Shown: piece after piece, positions 24,795 to 33,641 of the stretch
How positions within the stretch are numbered: position 1 is the stretch's first letter
How the letters are laid out: every line of letters begins with the position of its first letter
Assembly: GCA_004010535.1 (NCBI GenBank)
Contig: RQYE01000011.1
Coordinates: 1 to 42,768, forward strand
Length of the DNA: 42,768 bases
DNA from: Coriobacteriales bacterium OH1046
GTDB taxonomy: Bacteria > Actinomycetota > Coriobacteriia > Coriobacteriales > Atopobiaceae
Reading direction: 5' to 3'
The notes under the pieces: model-generated
What the model was told of the DNA's origin: nothing
What the model saw: the letters and a program-made list of their open reading frames with translations, nothing else
Databases searched by the model: none
Translations under genes and position numbers: made by a program

Positions 24795-26213
24795 ATGCTG
24801 ATCAACTTCAGCTTCTCGAATTTTAAGAGCTATCGAGACGAACAGCAGTTCTCCATGCAGCGTCCGGCAAATGCGCAGAAGCATGAGGAGGGCGACTGGG
24901 AGCGGAAGGACATTTCGACCGTTGCCGGCGTCTACGGAGGAAACGCCTCCGGCAAATCGGCCTTCTTCGATGCATTCCAGTTCGTTGCCAGATACATTGT
25001 CAACGGCTTCAACCCGAATTACGACATTGGAGCTCTGTTCCAGCCGTTCAGGTTGGACGAGATGACAAGGAGCGGGGAGTCTGAGTTCCTCGTCGATTTT
25101 CTTGGAACGAACGATACTCGCTACATATACGAACTGAGCATCATGGGCGGCAAGATCGATTACGAGTCTCTACGTGCGTACAATGGCAATCGCACAAATC
25201 GTATATACGAGAGGGAGCGCAGCGGCGGTTCGTACAGCTACAAGTATGGACGCACTTTTTCCGGTGCGAAAAAGACATACGAGCAGATGGCCCGCCCAGA
25301 GACCCCGTACATCTCGATCCTCTATGCCGCCAACGCGGCCATAGTCCAGCCGGCCTACGAGTTCTTTCGCAATCGCGTCGGCTTCTACCGGGCCGACTTG
25401 TTCGACCGCGAATTGTTCAACATAAGAATCGGGCTCAAGAAGGGCACGCCCACCGCAAAAGCACTTGCGGCCCTTATGGCGAACACCGATCTCGGCATCT
25501 CCGTGGTCCAGACGAAAGATCTCCTCGACGAGCTGCAGGAGTCGAGCCAGCAGCCCGGCGATCCCCGTGAGGGAGGCTATGAAGATCTCGCATCGGGCGT
25601 TCTCGCCCTCGTCGAGCCGGAGCTCACGCGCGAGGAACGGCGGAAACGCGCGCAGAGCCTTGCCAAGCAACCATCGGAGCCGCGCTATGAGTTCTCATTC
25701 ATGCACAGGGGTAAAGACGGTTTTGAGGAGTCGTTCACCGAGGACGAGGAGTCGAGAGGGACGCTTGCGGTCCTCGCGTTCTTCTCGCTGGCGCTCAGGC
25801 TCCTGAGCAGCAGATCGGTGGGATTCATCGACGAGGTTGACTCAAGCCTTCATCCTAACTATGTCCAAGAACTGGTCGCGCTCTTTAAGGATCCAAGGAC
25901 TAACCCGCATCAGTCGCAGCTGATCTTCACCACGCACGATGTTTCGCTCATCACCCGGACGGGAGCGGATCCCCGCATCTTGGACCAAGACCAGATATGG
26001 CTTGTCGAGAAGGCCGTTGATGGGAGCTCTTCCCTCTATCCGGTCACCTCGATACCCTCACGCTGGGACGAGAACTTCGGAAGAAACTACTTGCACGGCA
26101 TCTACGGCGCAGCTCCTCGCCCCGACTTCCACGAGGCTTTTGTTCAAGCAGCGAAGGATTTGCAGGATGCGCACGTCGAGCTCACCGCTGAAAAATATGG
26201 TGTTGAGGCCTAG
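24795..26213 (+). CDS. AAA ATPase of an AbiL/RloAB-type defence pair
   Basis: 472 residues. It starts like SMC/OLD-related ATPases (MLINFSFSNFKSYRDEQQFS). The Walker A is GGNASGKS (residues 48-55), the long middle is helical, the Walker B is VGFIDEVDSSLHP and the switch histidine lies in LIFTTHDVSLI. These are AAA_15/AAA_21 features of AbiLi, RloA and PARIS AriA-like proteins. The next gene is rloB-like and overlaps by one base, the gene pair of AbiL abortive infection. In known relatives the ATPase senses or holds a partner effector. GGGAGG precedes the ATG. An AT-rich leader and a nested inverted repeat lie upstream. Confidence 0.85.
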   Translation: MLINFSFSNFKSYRDEQQFSMQRPANAQKHEEGDWERKDISTVAGVYGGNASGKSAFFDAFQFVARYIVNGFNPNYDIGALFQPFRLDEMTRSGESEFLVDFLGTNDTRYIYELSIMGGKIDYESLRAYNGNRTNRIYERERSGGSYSYKYGRTFSGAKKTYEQMARPETPYISILYAANAAIVQPAYEFFRNRVGFYRADLFDRELFNIRIGLKKGTPTAKALAALMANTDLGISVVQTKDLLDELQESSQQPGDPREGGYEDLASGVLALVEPELTREERRKRAQSLAKQPSEPRYEFSFMHRGKDGFEESFTEDEESRGTLAVLAFFSLALRLLSSRSVGFIDEVDSSLHPNYVQELVALFKDPRTNPHQSQLIFTTHDVSLITRTGADPRILDQDQIWLVEKAVDGSSSLYPVTSIPSRWDENFGRNYLHGIYGAAPRPDFHEAFVQAAKDLQDAHVELTAEKYGVEA

Positions 26214-26872
26214 TGGCTGCCAAGCGGAAACGCCTGAGTGCTGGTCGCCCAAACGGCAGCCACCGGTTGAGGAGGAGACGCTACCTCGTGGTGACCAATG
26301 GCGAGGTTACCGAACCTCAGTATTTCAAAGGGCTTGAAAAAGAACTTGAAGATGTGGTGATCGAGGTGCGCCACTTCAGGAAAGACCCTGGCGCGCTGGC
26401 GGCTGTTGCCAAAGAGCTCAAAGACAAAGAGAGCGATGTGGGCGTGTCATCCAGCGGATATGGCGTCGATGGCTTCCAGCGTGTATACGTTGTGACGGAT
26501 GTGGACGAGTTCACATCCAAACAGTTTCAGGAAGCTCGACGGACTTGCAAGGAAGCGGGAATGGAACTGGTCCTATCCAATCCGTGCTTCGAGGTATGGC
26601 TCATCGACCACCTGGTCTGCTGCCCAGACACATACTCCCGAGCGAAAGATGTGGAGCGAAAAGCCATCGAGCTCGGTATTGTCGGGGGCAGTCGCGACAA
26701 GCATATCGACTACCCCTCTCTTGAGGGCAAGAGGAACGATGCCTGTGCCAATGCGGGCAAGCACAACACATCCGAGCGAAAGAAAGCAAGGTTGAACCTG
26801 AACAACATGCGGTTCGGGCCATGGACCGATATGCCTTCTGTCATCGAGCGCATAGGCAGGAAGAGGGGCTGA
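26213..26872 (+). CDS. rloB: RloB-like effector (probable TOPRIM-type nuclease)
   Basis: 219 residues. A basic N-terminus (RKRLSAGRPNGSHRLRRRR) leads to LVVTNGEVTEPQYFKGL, then YVVTDVDEFT and LSNPCFEVWLIDH, the RloB-domain pattern. The glutamate in the first motif and the DxD in the second resemble TOPRIM metal ligands, so a nuclease activity is plausible. Its GTG start shares one base with the ATPase stop (TAGTG), so the two are translationally coupled. This is the AbiLii position. Target (phage or host nucleic acid) is unknown. Confidence 0.85.
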   Translation: MAAKRKRLSAGRPNGSHRLRRRRYLVVTNGEVTEPQYFKGLEKELEDVVIEVRHFRKDPGALAAVAKELKDKESDVGVSSSGYGVDGFQRVYVVTDVDEFTSKQFQEARRTCKEAGMELVLSNPCFEVWLIDHLVCCPDTYSRAKDVERKAIELGIVGGSRDKHIDYPSLEGKRNDACANAGKHNTSERKKARLNLNNMRFGPWTDMPSVIERIGRKRG

Positions 26873-26906
26873 AAATCCCCCGATAATCTCTGTGGCCGTG
26901 ACACAC

Positions 26907-26935
26907 CGTGACAAGTGACCTGTCCCCTTGTCACG
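26907..26935. repeat. 29-bp REP-like palindrome, copy 1
   Basis: CGTGACAAG and CTTGTCACG arms enclose TGACCTGTCCC. It lies directly after rloB and next to copy 2, in a gap between convergent genes, and may end both transcripts. Confidence 0.8.
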
Positions 26936-26948
26936 GGAGAGCGCTTTG

Positions 26949-26977
26949 CGTGACAAGTGACCTGTCCCCTTGTCGCG
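26949..26977. repeat. 29-bp REP-like palindrome, copy 2
   Basis: Same as copy 1 with one change in the right arm (CTTGTCGCG). Confidence 0.8.
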
Positions 26978-27015
26978 CGTGTGGTCCTCCGTAGGAGGCT
27001 AGCCCGCCCGCTCGC

Positions 27016-27585
27016 CTAGCCGCGTTGCTCCCTAAGCATCTTCGTGAGGCTGCGATAGCGCGTCTCGGAGAGCGCTTTGCGGGGGATGTAGACGTACCTG
27101 CGCCTCCCGAACTTGGCGAGCGCACCATCGGAGTCCTCGGCGAGCTTCTTGAACTCGGAGAGGGGATAGGAGGAGACCGTATCATCGGGGCCTTCGACGA
27201 TCATCGCCTCGGCGGTTACGACGACATGGCGATCGGTGCCGCCGAGCTGGGTGAGACTCGATCTGGAGACGTAGCGGTCGCGTATCCTGGTCCAGTTCTG
27301 GCTGGCGATGCTGAGGGCCAGGAAGAGGATGAACGCGGCGATGGCCACCGGATACAGGGGATGCTCCCGGTCGTACAGCGAGCCGATGATGAGCAGCAGG
27401 AGCACCATCGAGGAGCCCGTCAGGATCTGCTGCATCCTGTTCGATCCGACAAGCCCTGCGGCATTGAAGTAGTTCAGATCATCCATCTCGTAGGAGAACG
27501 AATAGAGGACCTCGCCGTACTTCCCATCATCATGTCGGGCGTTCCCCCGATTGGAAACAGCCCTCTTCGTCGTAGCCTTTGCCAT
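27016..27585 (-). CDS. YcxB-like membrane protein
   Basis: 189 residues. A basic start is followed by two close transmembrane helices (SSMVLLLLIIGSLYD and YPVAIAAFILFLALSIA), then a soluble beta-rich part with HVVVTAEAMIVEGPDD, SYPLSEFKKLAED and RRRYVYIPRKALSE. This is the YcxB/YcxB-like layout; function is unknown. AAGGGG precedes the ATG at 27585, so this start is preferred over 27612. It converges with rloB. Confidence 0.7.
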   Translation of the reverse strand: MAKATTKRAVSNRGNARHDDGKYGEVLYSFSYEMDDLNYFNAAGLVGSNRMQQILTGSSMVLLLLIIGSLYDREHPLYPVAIAAFILFLALSIASQNWTRIRDRYVSRSSLTQLGGTDRHVVVTAEAMIVEGPDDTVSSYPLSEFKKLAEDSDGALAKFGRRRYVYIPRKALSETRYRSLTKMLREQRG

Positions 27586-27766
27586 GGAAGCCCCTTCGTT
27601 TGCCCGCCGCACCCACTTATCCTATCGCGAATGGAGGTTGCGTGGAGCCGGTATGTAAGAGTTTTGTGCACAGTGACAGCGGCAAACGCTTGCCGATACA
27701 AACAATCCGTCTGCGCACCGGCTTTGCATGGCCGGGGGAGATACGGGGGATGATAAGGATGCGGGA

Positions 27767-28021
27767 GGCGGTAATCGAACATGACTCGGCCGGGACCGCC
27801 CGCGCAGCAAGCCTTATGGCTTGAGGTTCTACCAAAGTGGAGGCCTTTGACGTCGGTCAGGGGCCTCCGTCCATAACGCTCCGAGACGCTTCCGATGCCG
27901 ATCCTGTCCAGATCGCCCGTTTCGACATCTCAGCCTGTGCCGCACCATGATTTCTCCCCGCGTGCCGGCTATCCCGACGACTGATGCCGAGGGGGCCGAT
28001 GACCCGCTCTCGGGTCATCGG
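27767..28021 (+). other. Structured intergenic region upstream of ffs
   Basis: Four hairpins lie in the 463-bp gap between ycxB and ffs. GGCGGT pairs with ACCGCC (about 27767-27800). CAAGCC pairs with GGCTTG (27808-27823). GGAGGCC pairs with GGCCTCC (27839-27868). CCGATGACCC (27996-28005) pairs with GGGTCATCGG (28012-28021). No gene is seen. An unknown small RNA or decayed RNA gene is possible. Confidence 0.4.
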
Positions 28022-28048
28022 CGAGAGCTCATATGCTACAGTTATGTC

Positions 28049-28161
28049 CCAAGCGTGCTGGATGGGTGCGGGCGACGCCATACCCCGAACCTGGTCAGGG
28101 CCGGGAGGCAGCAGCCATAAGGAGTCACTGGCGGGCGCCCGTTCCCATCGAGCACGCTTGG
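28049..28161 (+). ncRNA. ffs: Signal recognition particle RNA (small type)
   Basis: The conserved SRP core GGTCAGGGCCGGGAGGCAGC sits at the tip, and the two ends (CCAAGCGTGCT and AGCACGCTTGG) are exact reverse complements. The length of about 113 bases and single long hairpin fit the 4.5S type. It binds Ffh to target membrane proteins. TATGCT at 28032-28037 is a possible -10 box. Confidence 0.92.
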
Positions 28162-28192
28162 CATGTCGTTTTCGGCTGATCGATGGGACCGC

Positions 28193-28867
28193 ATGGGATT
28201 CATATCGTACATCTACGAGCTCATCAAAGATCCGCGCACCGCTATAGCCACATGGATCGGCATGGGTCCGGTTGCCGCCTACGGCTTTATCTTCCTCATC
28301 ATCTTCATCGAGACGGGCGTGGTGTTCTTCCCGTTTCTGCCCGGAGACTCCCTGCTCTTCGCAGCAGGTTATTTCTCCCACCCCGAGAGCCTCCCGCAGG
28401 GCCACTTCACCCTGCCCCTGCTTCTGGGCTTGGTGTGGATTGCGGCTATCTTGGGCGATCAGATGAACTTCGCCATCGGCCACTTCTTCGGTCGCAAGAT
28501 CATCGAATCGGGCAAGGTCAAGGCTATGACACCCGAGCGCATCGAGAAGAGCCAAGCCTTCCTCGAGAAGTGGGGGTATCTCGCCATCTTCCTCGGGCGC
28601 TTCTTCCCCTTCATCCGAACCTTCGTGCCCTTTCTCGCGGGCGTGGGCGGCATGCACTGGCGTAATTTCGCGATCTACAACGTGACGGGCGGCATCACCT
28701 GGTCTACCATCTTCGTGCTGCTCGGCTACTTCGTAGGGGGCATTCCCGCCGTGCAGGAGCATTTCGGCCTGCTCGTGGGTTCCATCATCGTCATCTCCGC
28801 GATCCCCGCATGCGCGACGTTCGTTCGCTCCCGTCTCGGTAAGGTCAAGAGGAAGCGCAACGCTTAA
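28193..28867 (+). CDS. DedA-family membrane protein
   Basis: 224 residues with several transmembrane segments. It has the family traits FIETGVVFFPFLPGDSLLFAAGYF, GDQMNFAIGHFFGRK and FLGRFFPFIRTFVPFLAGVGGM with the basic/polar residues used by DedA proteins, now thought to be lipid flippases or scramblases. The ATG at 28193 is chosen to keep clear of the SRP RNA. It ends 13 bases before the rRNA methyltransferase gene, so cotranscription is likely. Confidence 0.88.
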   Translation: MGFISYIYELIKDPRTAIATWIGMGPVAAYGFIFLIIFIETGVVFFPFLPGDSLLFAAGYFSHPESLPQGHFTLPLLLGLVWIAAILGDQMNFAIGHFFGRKIIESGKVKAMTPERIEKSQAFLEKWGYLAIFLGRFFPFIRTFVPFLAGVGGMHWRNFAIYNVTGGITWSTIFVLLGYFVGGIPAVQEHFGLLVGSIIVISAIPACATFVRSRLGKVKRKRNA

Positions 28868-28880
28868 GCGCGCACCTGCG

Positions 28881-31073
28881 ATGCCTCAGAACACCCACAC
28901 CGACCTCGAGCTCTTCGCACGTTGCGCAGCAGGTTTCGAGGGCACGCTTTCCCGAGAGCTCAAGGGTCTTGCCGTAAGACGCGTCCGCCCGCTCAAGGGC
29001 GGCGCCGCGTTCTTCGGCTCGCTTGCCGATGCGTATCGCGTCTGCCTGTGGAGCCGCATAGCCACCCGCGTGCAGCTGGTGCTCGCCCGTCTTGATGCGC
29101 GGGATGCCGACGCCCTCTATGCCGGAGTTACGAGGATGCCGTGGGAGACCCATATCGCGTCTGGCACCACCATCTCGGTGCAGGCGCACGGCGAGAATGC
29201 GCGCCTGCGTAATACCCAATTCACGGCGCTCAAGGTAAAGGACGCCGTATGCGATCGCCTGCGTGCGGCGCGGGGAGGGCGGCCTGATGTCGATCCTCAC
29301 GACCCCGACCTCGCCATCGATATCTCGGTCCGCGAGAACCACGCGACCATCTACCTCAACCTCTCCGGCCCGTCGCTGCACCGCCGGGAGTATCGTGCGC
29401 AATCCGTCCAGACGGAGGCCCCGCTTAAAGAAACGCTGGCGGCGGGTGTGCTGCTGGCAGCCGGCTGGGATCGTCTCGCGCGGGAGGGTACGGCCTTCGC
29501 CGATCCGATGTGCGGCTCGGGAACGCTTGCCATCGAGGCGGCCCTCATCAAGGCCGATATCGCGCCAGGGTCCCTTCGTACACGTTGGGGATTCACGGGT
29601 TGGGCGCAGCACGACGATGCGCTTTGGAGCGAGATCGCAGGCGAGGCGCGGCATCGTGCCGATTCACCCTGTGAACAGGGAATATTGTTCGTTGCAGGCG
29701 ATATCGACACCCGTGCCATCTCGATTGCACGGGCGAATGCCGAGCGCGCCGGCGTTGCGCATATGATCGACTTCTATGTCGCCGGCGCCGAACATCTCGG
29801 ATCCCGTCTCGAGGCGGCCTGCGGCTCCCTACCCGAGCGCGGCCTTATCGCCGTCAACCCTCCGTATGGCCACCGTCTCCAAACAAGCGGTCGGCTCTCT
29901 GGAACGTATGCGGCGCTTGCGCAGGGGATCGCCTCGCTGCCGGAAGCTTGGCGTATGGCCGCCATCACGCCTGATGCCGGTATCGACACCGCCCTCGGCC
30001 GGCGCGCAAGCCGGACGATTCCCTGCTTCAACGGCCCCATCCGCACAGCTGTCCGCATCTACGATACGATGCCCTCCCAGCGCACCGAGGTCGAGGTTGT
30101 CTCGCTTTCGGGTGTGCGGCATGCGGTCTTTGCGGCGGAGAAGAACAGCGGGCAGTTCGCGGCGCGCCTGCGCAAGGTGGCCAAGGAGCGCGCGAAGTGG
30201 GCGCGCAAGACGGACGTCACATGCTATCGCATCTACGATGCCGACCTGCCGGAATACGCCTTGTCGATCGATCTCTTCACCGCATGCTATCCAGACGGAG
30301 AACGCTTCATCCGCGTGGAGGAGCGTCCCGCCCCCGCCAGCATCGATGCCGATCAGGCCGACATCCGATTCTCCGATGCCTGCGCCCTTATCCCGGCCGT
30401 GCTCGACATCGATCGCGCGAACATGCATGTGCAGGGAAGGCCGCGCAGGGATGGGGGAGGGCGTCAGCGCCCCGGCCAAGATCCTCTCGTCATCCATATC
30501 GAGGAGAGGGGGCATGTGCTCGAAGCCAACCTGAGCGCACGCCGGGATACCGGGTTGCCGCTCGACCAACGTGCGGTGCGCGAGTTGATCGGCTCGAAGT
30601 CCCGAGGCGTGCGCTTCTTGAGCCTGGGTTCCTATGCCGGGGCACCGGCGGTGTACGCGGCTGTGGGCGGGGCCGCCGAGATCACCATGGTCGATCCGGC
30701 GCAATCCTACCTCGATTGGGCACGCAGAGCTATGGAGGAGAACGGCTTCTCGGGTAGGCGGTATCGCTTCGAGCGCTCCGAGCTTGCAGCATGGCTTCGC
30801 AGCGCAAGAAGATCCGGGCGGGCCTTCGATCTCGTGTACTGCGATGCTTCCGCGATCGCGGGCTGCGTGCTTCCCGAGCAGATCGCCGGTATGCTCGCGT
30901 CTGACGGCACCCTCATCCTCATGGCGGGGCCGCGCACCTTCGAGATCGACGGGCGTGCACTCGAAGCCGCGGGCTTCTCGCTCGAAGATATGACGGCACG
31001 CACCATCCCCCCTGATTTCGAGCGTACGCCCAAGATCCATCGCTGCTGGCTCGTCACGCGGCGTTCGCATTAG
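28881..31073 (+). CDS. rlmL: RlmKL-like 23S rRNA guanine methyltransferase (RlmK half degenerate)
   Basis: 730 residues. The N-terminus has a THUMP-type domain (LFARCAAGFEGTLSRELK...FTALKVKDAVCDRL). The first methyltransferase has ADPMCGSGTLAIEAAL and VNPPYGHRL, typical of RlmL, which makes m2G in 23S rRNA. The second half aligns with RlmK (m7G) of E. coli RlmKL: DTGLPLDQRAVR and MVDPAQSYLDWARRAMEENG. However, the FSYTGS loop reads GSYAGA and the catalytic DPPTF motif reads CDASAI. The ending IHRCWLVTR is conserved. So RlmL is likely active and RlmK is probably not. Confidence 0.85.
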   Translation: MPQNTHTDLELFARCAAGFEGTLSRELKGLAVRRVRPLKGGAAFFGSLADAYRVCLWSRIATRVQLVLARLDARDADALYAGVTRMPWETHIASGTTISVQAHGENARLRNTQFTALKVKDAVCDRLRAARGGRPDVDPHDPDLAIDISVRENHATIYLNLSGPSLHRREYRAQSVQTEAPLKETLAAGVLLAAGWDRLAREGTAFADPMCGSGTLAIEAALIKADIAPGSLRTRWGFTGWAQHDDALWSEIAGEARHRADSPCEQGILFVAGDIDTRAISIARANAERAGVAHMIDFYVAGAEHLGSRLEAACGSLPERGLIAVNPPYGHRLQTSGRLSGTYAALAQGIASLPEAWRMAAITPDAGIDTALGRRASRTIPCFNGPIRTAVRIYDTMPSQRTEVEVVSLSGVRHAVFAAEKNSGQFAARLRKVAKERAKWARKTDVTCYRIYDADLPEYALSIDLFTACYPDGERFIRVEERPAPASIDADQADIRFSDACALIPAVLDIDRANMHVQGRPRRDGGGRQRPGQDPLVIHIEERGHVLEANLSARRDTGLPLDQRAVRELIGSKSRGVRFLSLGSYAGAPAVYAAVGGAAEITMVDPAQSYLDWARRAMEENGFSGRRYRFERSELAAWLRSARRSGRAFDLVYCDASAIAGCVLPEQIAGMLASDGTLILMAGPRTFEIDGRALEAAGFSLEDMTARTIPPDFERTPKIHRCWLVTRRSH

Positions 31074-31162
31074 GGAGTGTGCGGGAATCCGCCTGATCGG
31101 GTGGCCGACCTCCGATGCCGTATACTGATAGGGCACGATACCGATGTGGTTGCGGAGGGCGT

Positions 31163-33286
31163 ATGGAGTCGCTATACAACAAGTACCGTCCCACGACCTT
31201 CGATCAGGTCATCGGCCAGCGCCATGTGGTCGAGACGCTCGAGCGCGCGGTGCGCGAGCGTCGTGTGAGCCATGCCTATCTGTTCTGCGGTCCGCGCGGA
31301 ACGGGCAAGACCACCATGGCGCGCCTGCTCGCGAAGGCGCTGCTCTGCCAGCAGGGCAGGGGGAAACTGCCCGACGGGAGCTGCGAGGACTGCCGGCTCA
31401 TCGCGGCGGGCAGCCATCCCGATGTGCTCGAGATCGATGCCGCCTCCAACACCGGCGTCGACAACGTGCGCGACCAGATCATCTCGCGCGCCAGCTATGC
31501 GCCCGTGCGCGGCGATTATAAGGTCTATATCATCGACGAGGTCCACATGCTCACCCCGGCAGCCTTCAACGCGCTGCTCAAGACCCTCGAAGAACCTCCC
31601 GCGCATGTGGTCTTCGCCATGTGCACCACCGATCCGCAGAAGATCCTCGGTACGGTGCTCTCGCGCGTGCAGCGATTCGATTTCCATGCTATCAGCGACA
31701 ACGACCTGCAAGCCCATCTCGTGCAGCTCTGCGCGCAGGAGGAGATCGGCTACGAGCCGGCCGCCCTCGAGCTTATCGCCCGCAGCGCCCGTGGCGGCAT
31801 GCGCGATGCCCTCAAGACCCTCGAGCAGCTCGCGCTCTACACCGGTAAGAACGTGACGCTCGACGCGGCGCGCGATATGCTCGGCGAGACGGACGCGCAC
31901 ACGCTCGGGCAGGTGGCGCGGGCTTTGGCCGCCCGCAACGTCCCCGTGCTCTTCTCGCAGGTGGCAAGCCTTGTGGAAGCCGGGCGCGACCTGCTGCGCT
32001 TCGCCAACGACCTCGCCTCCCACCTGCGCGATGTCTACGTGGTGTCGGCGGTCGGCGCCGACAGGGGCGTGCTGCCTGCCGCCGCGGATGATATCGCCGG
32101 GCTCTCCGCCGAGGCGGCCGCCTTCGCAGATCCCGATCGCGTGGCACGAGCACTCGAGGTGCTTGCCGATGCCGTGGGCGAGATGCGCTCTACCACCAAC
32201 CAGCGCCTCGTGCTCGAGGTGGCGCTCACCCGCATCTCCCGGCCCAAGAGCGATCTCACCCTCGAGGCGGTGGCCGAGCGTGTGGGCAGCCTCGAGCGCA
32301 GCGTCCGCGCCCTCGCCTCGCCCACAGGCGTCGCGGCGGCGAGCCGTGCGGCGGGGGTTGGGGAACCTGCACCTGTACCAGCCGTGCATGTCCCGCAAGC
32401 TCCCATGCCGGATCCCATGCCGGCATCCGGGCCTGTGCCCGGAACCGAGTCCGAATCCGTATCGGGACCCGCTCCTGTGCCCAAACCGCCTGCTCCCGCG
32501 AACGTGCCTTCCGACCTGCAGCGCAAATGGAGGAATGTCGTCGAGAAGGTCCGTGCGGCAAGCTCTGCCAAAGGTTCGCTGCTCGCCAACGCCGTCCTCG
32601 AGGCTGATGACGGCGAGACGCTCTCCATTGCGTTCCCCCCGGGGTCGCGCTTCGTGCTGCAGATGCTCAGGCGCGATGATGTGAAGACGCTCCTCAGAAC
32701 GGCGATCGCCGAGGTGTTCGGGCCGCGCTCGTTCGAGGGCCATGAGTCCGCCGACGTGGTGCCCGTGCCCGCTGCGCCGGAACCTGCATACGAGATCCCG
32801 CCTGCGCCCGCAGCGGCGACCCCCGAGCCTGCGGCGGTCTCCAAGGAAGCCGATTACGAACCCACCCCCCTGTCGGCGTATGAGTCCGCTGCTGTTGCCG
32901 AACCGGGCTTGGAGTACGAGCCCATGCCGTGGAACGACGTCCCGGAGGAGCCTGTTCCCGCTCCCATACCGGTGATCGAGGAGCGGCCCGCTACTTGGGA
33001 TGAGCCCGCGCAGGGCGTTTCTCCAGCCGGGGCTTCCGAAGCCATGCAGGCCGATCCGCACCCCGGAGAGGCGCCTGCTCCTGTCGACGGCCTCGAGGTG
33101 GCGACGCCCGACGAGCTCGCCGGCATCGCCGCAATGCTCGAGGGGGCTTTCGGCCGGGGCGTGAGCATCGTTGTGGAAGAACCGGATAGAGTTGGTAAAG
33201 ATGCTGTCGAGTCCGTCGGCAACGGCTCCTTCGGCGGATACGAAGATTACGATGGAGAAGACGATTTCTCTGACGAAGACGACTGA
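31163..33286 (+). CDS. dnaX: DNA polymerase III subunit gamma/tau
   Basis: 707 residues. It loads the sliding clamp and links the replicative polymerase. The AAA+ domain has YRPTTFDQVIGQRHV, Walker A GPRGTGKTTMAR, the zinc cysteines after LLCQQGRG, IDAASNTGVDNVR, Walker B VYIIDEVHML and sensor 1 VVFAMCTTDP. A long, alanine/proline/glutamate-rich tau tail follows from about residue 410. The ATG at 31163 follows GCGGAGGGCG. Next are ybaB and recR, the common dnaX-ybaB-recR order. No clear slippery site for gamma was seen. Confidence 0.95.
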   Translation: MESLYNKYRPTTFDQVIGQRHVVETLERAVRERRVSHAYLFCGPRGTGKTTMARLLAKALLCQQGRGKLPDGSCEDCRLIAAGSHPDVLEIDAASNTGVDNVRDQIISRASYAPVRGDYKVYIIDEVHMLTPAAFNALLKTLEEPPAHVVFAMCTTDPQKILGTVLSRVQRFDFHAISDNDLQAHLVQLCAQEEIGYEPAALELIARSARGGMRDALKTLEQLALYTGKNVTLDAARDMLGETDAHTLGQVARALAARNVPVLFSQVASLVEAGRDLLRFANDLASHLRDVYVVSAVGADRGVLPAAADDIAGLSAEAAAFADPDRVARALEVLADAVGEMRSTTNQRLVLEVALTRISRPKSDLTLEAVAERVGSLERSVRALASPTGVAAASRAAGVGEPAPVPAVHVPQAPMPDPMPASGPVPGTESESVSGPAPVPKPPAPANVPSDLQRKWRNVVEKVRAASSAKGSLLANAVLEADDGETLSIAFPPGSRFVLQMLRRDDVKTLLRTAIAEVFGPRSFEGHESADVVPVPAAPEPAYEIPPAPAAATPEPAAVSKEADYEPTPLSAYESAAVAEPGLEYEPMPWNDVPEEPVPAPIPVIEERPATWDEPAQGVSPAGASEAMQADPHPGEAPAPVDGLEVATPDELAGIAAMLEGAFGRGVSIVVEEPDRVGKDAVESVGNGSFGGYEDYDGEDDFSDEDD

Positions 33287-33301
33287 GAGGGGAAATGCAT
33301 C

Positions 33302-33640
33302 ATGGCCTACGGACGCCCCACTATGGGCGGCATGAACCAGCAGCAGATGATGAAGCAGGCCCGCAAGCTGCAGGAGCAGATGCTCGCAGCCCAAGCCAAG
33401 CTCGGCGAGACGGAATTCTCCGCATCGACGGGCGGCGGCGCCGTCAAGGTCTCGGTGACCGGCGATCTGCGCGTCAAGAGCCTCGCGATCGACCCCGATG
33501 CTGTCGACCCCGAGGATATCGAGATGCTCGAGGATATGATCATCGCCGCCGTGAACGATGCGATCGAGTCCGCCGAGGCCGGCGCCAACCAGCAGATGAG
33601 TGCGCTCACCGGCGGCCTGAACATCCCGGGGCTGTTCTAA
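33302..33640 (+). CDS. ybaB: YbaB/EbfC nucleoid-associated protein
   Basis: 112 residues: MMKQARKLQEQMLAAQAKLGE (long helix), then EFSASTGGGAVKVSVTGDLRVKSLAIDP and DMIIAAVNDAIESAEAGANQQM, the standard YbaB fold. It is a small DNA-binding dimer. It sits between dnaX and recR and ends two bases before the recR GTG. Confidence 0.95.
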   Translation: MAYGRPTMGGMNQQQMMKQARKLQEQMLAAQAKLGETEFSASTGGGAVKVSVTGDLRVKSLAIDPDAVDPEDIEMLEDMIIAAVNDAIESAEAGANQQMSALTGGLNIPGLF

Positions 33641-33641
33641 G

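Noticed and set aside
27735-27840. tRNA-like pieces on the minus strand (GTTCGATTAC and TTTGGTAGAAC)
   Set aside because: Acceptor, D and T stems do not pair, and the supposed anticodon loop has the wrong size. It may be a decayed RNA gene but cannot be called a tRNA.
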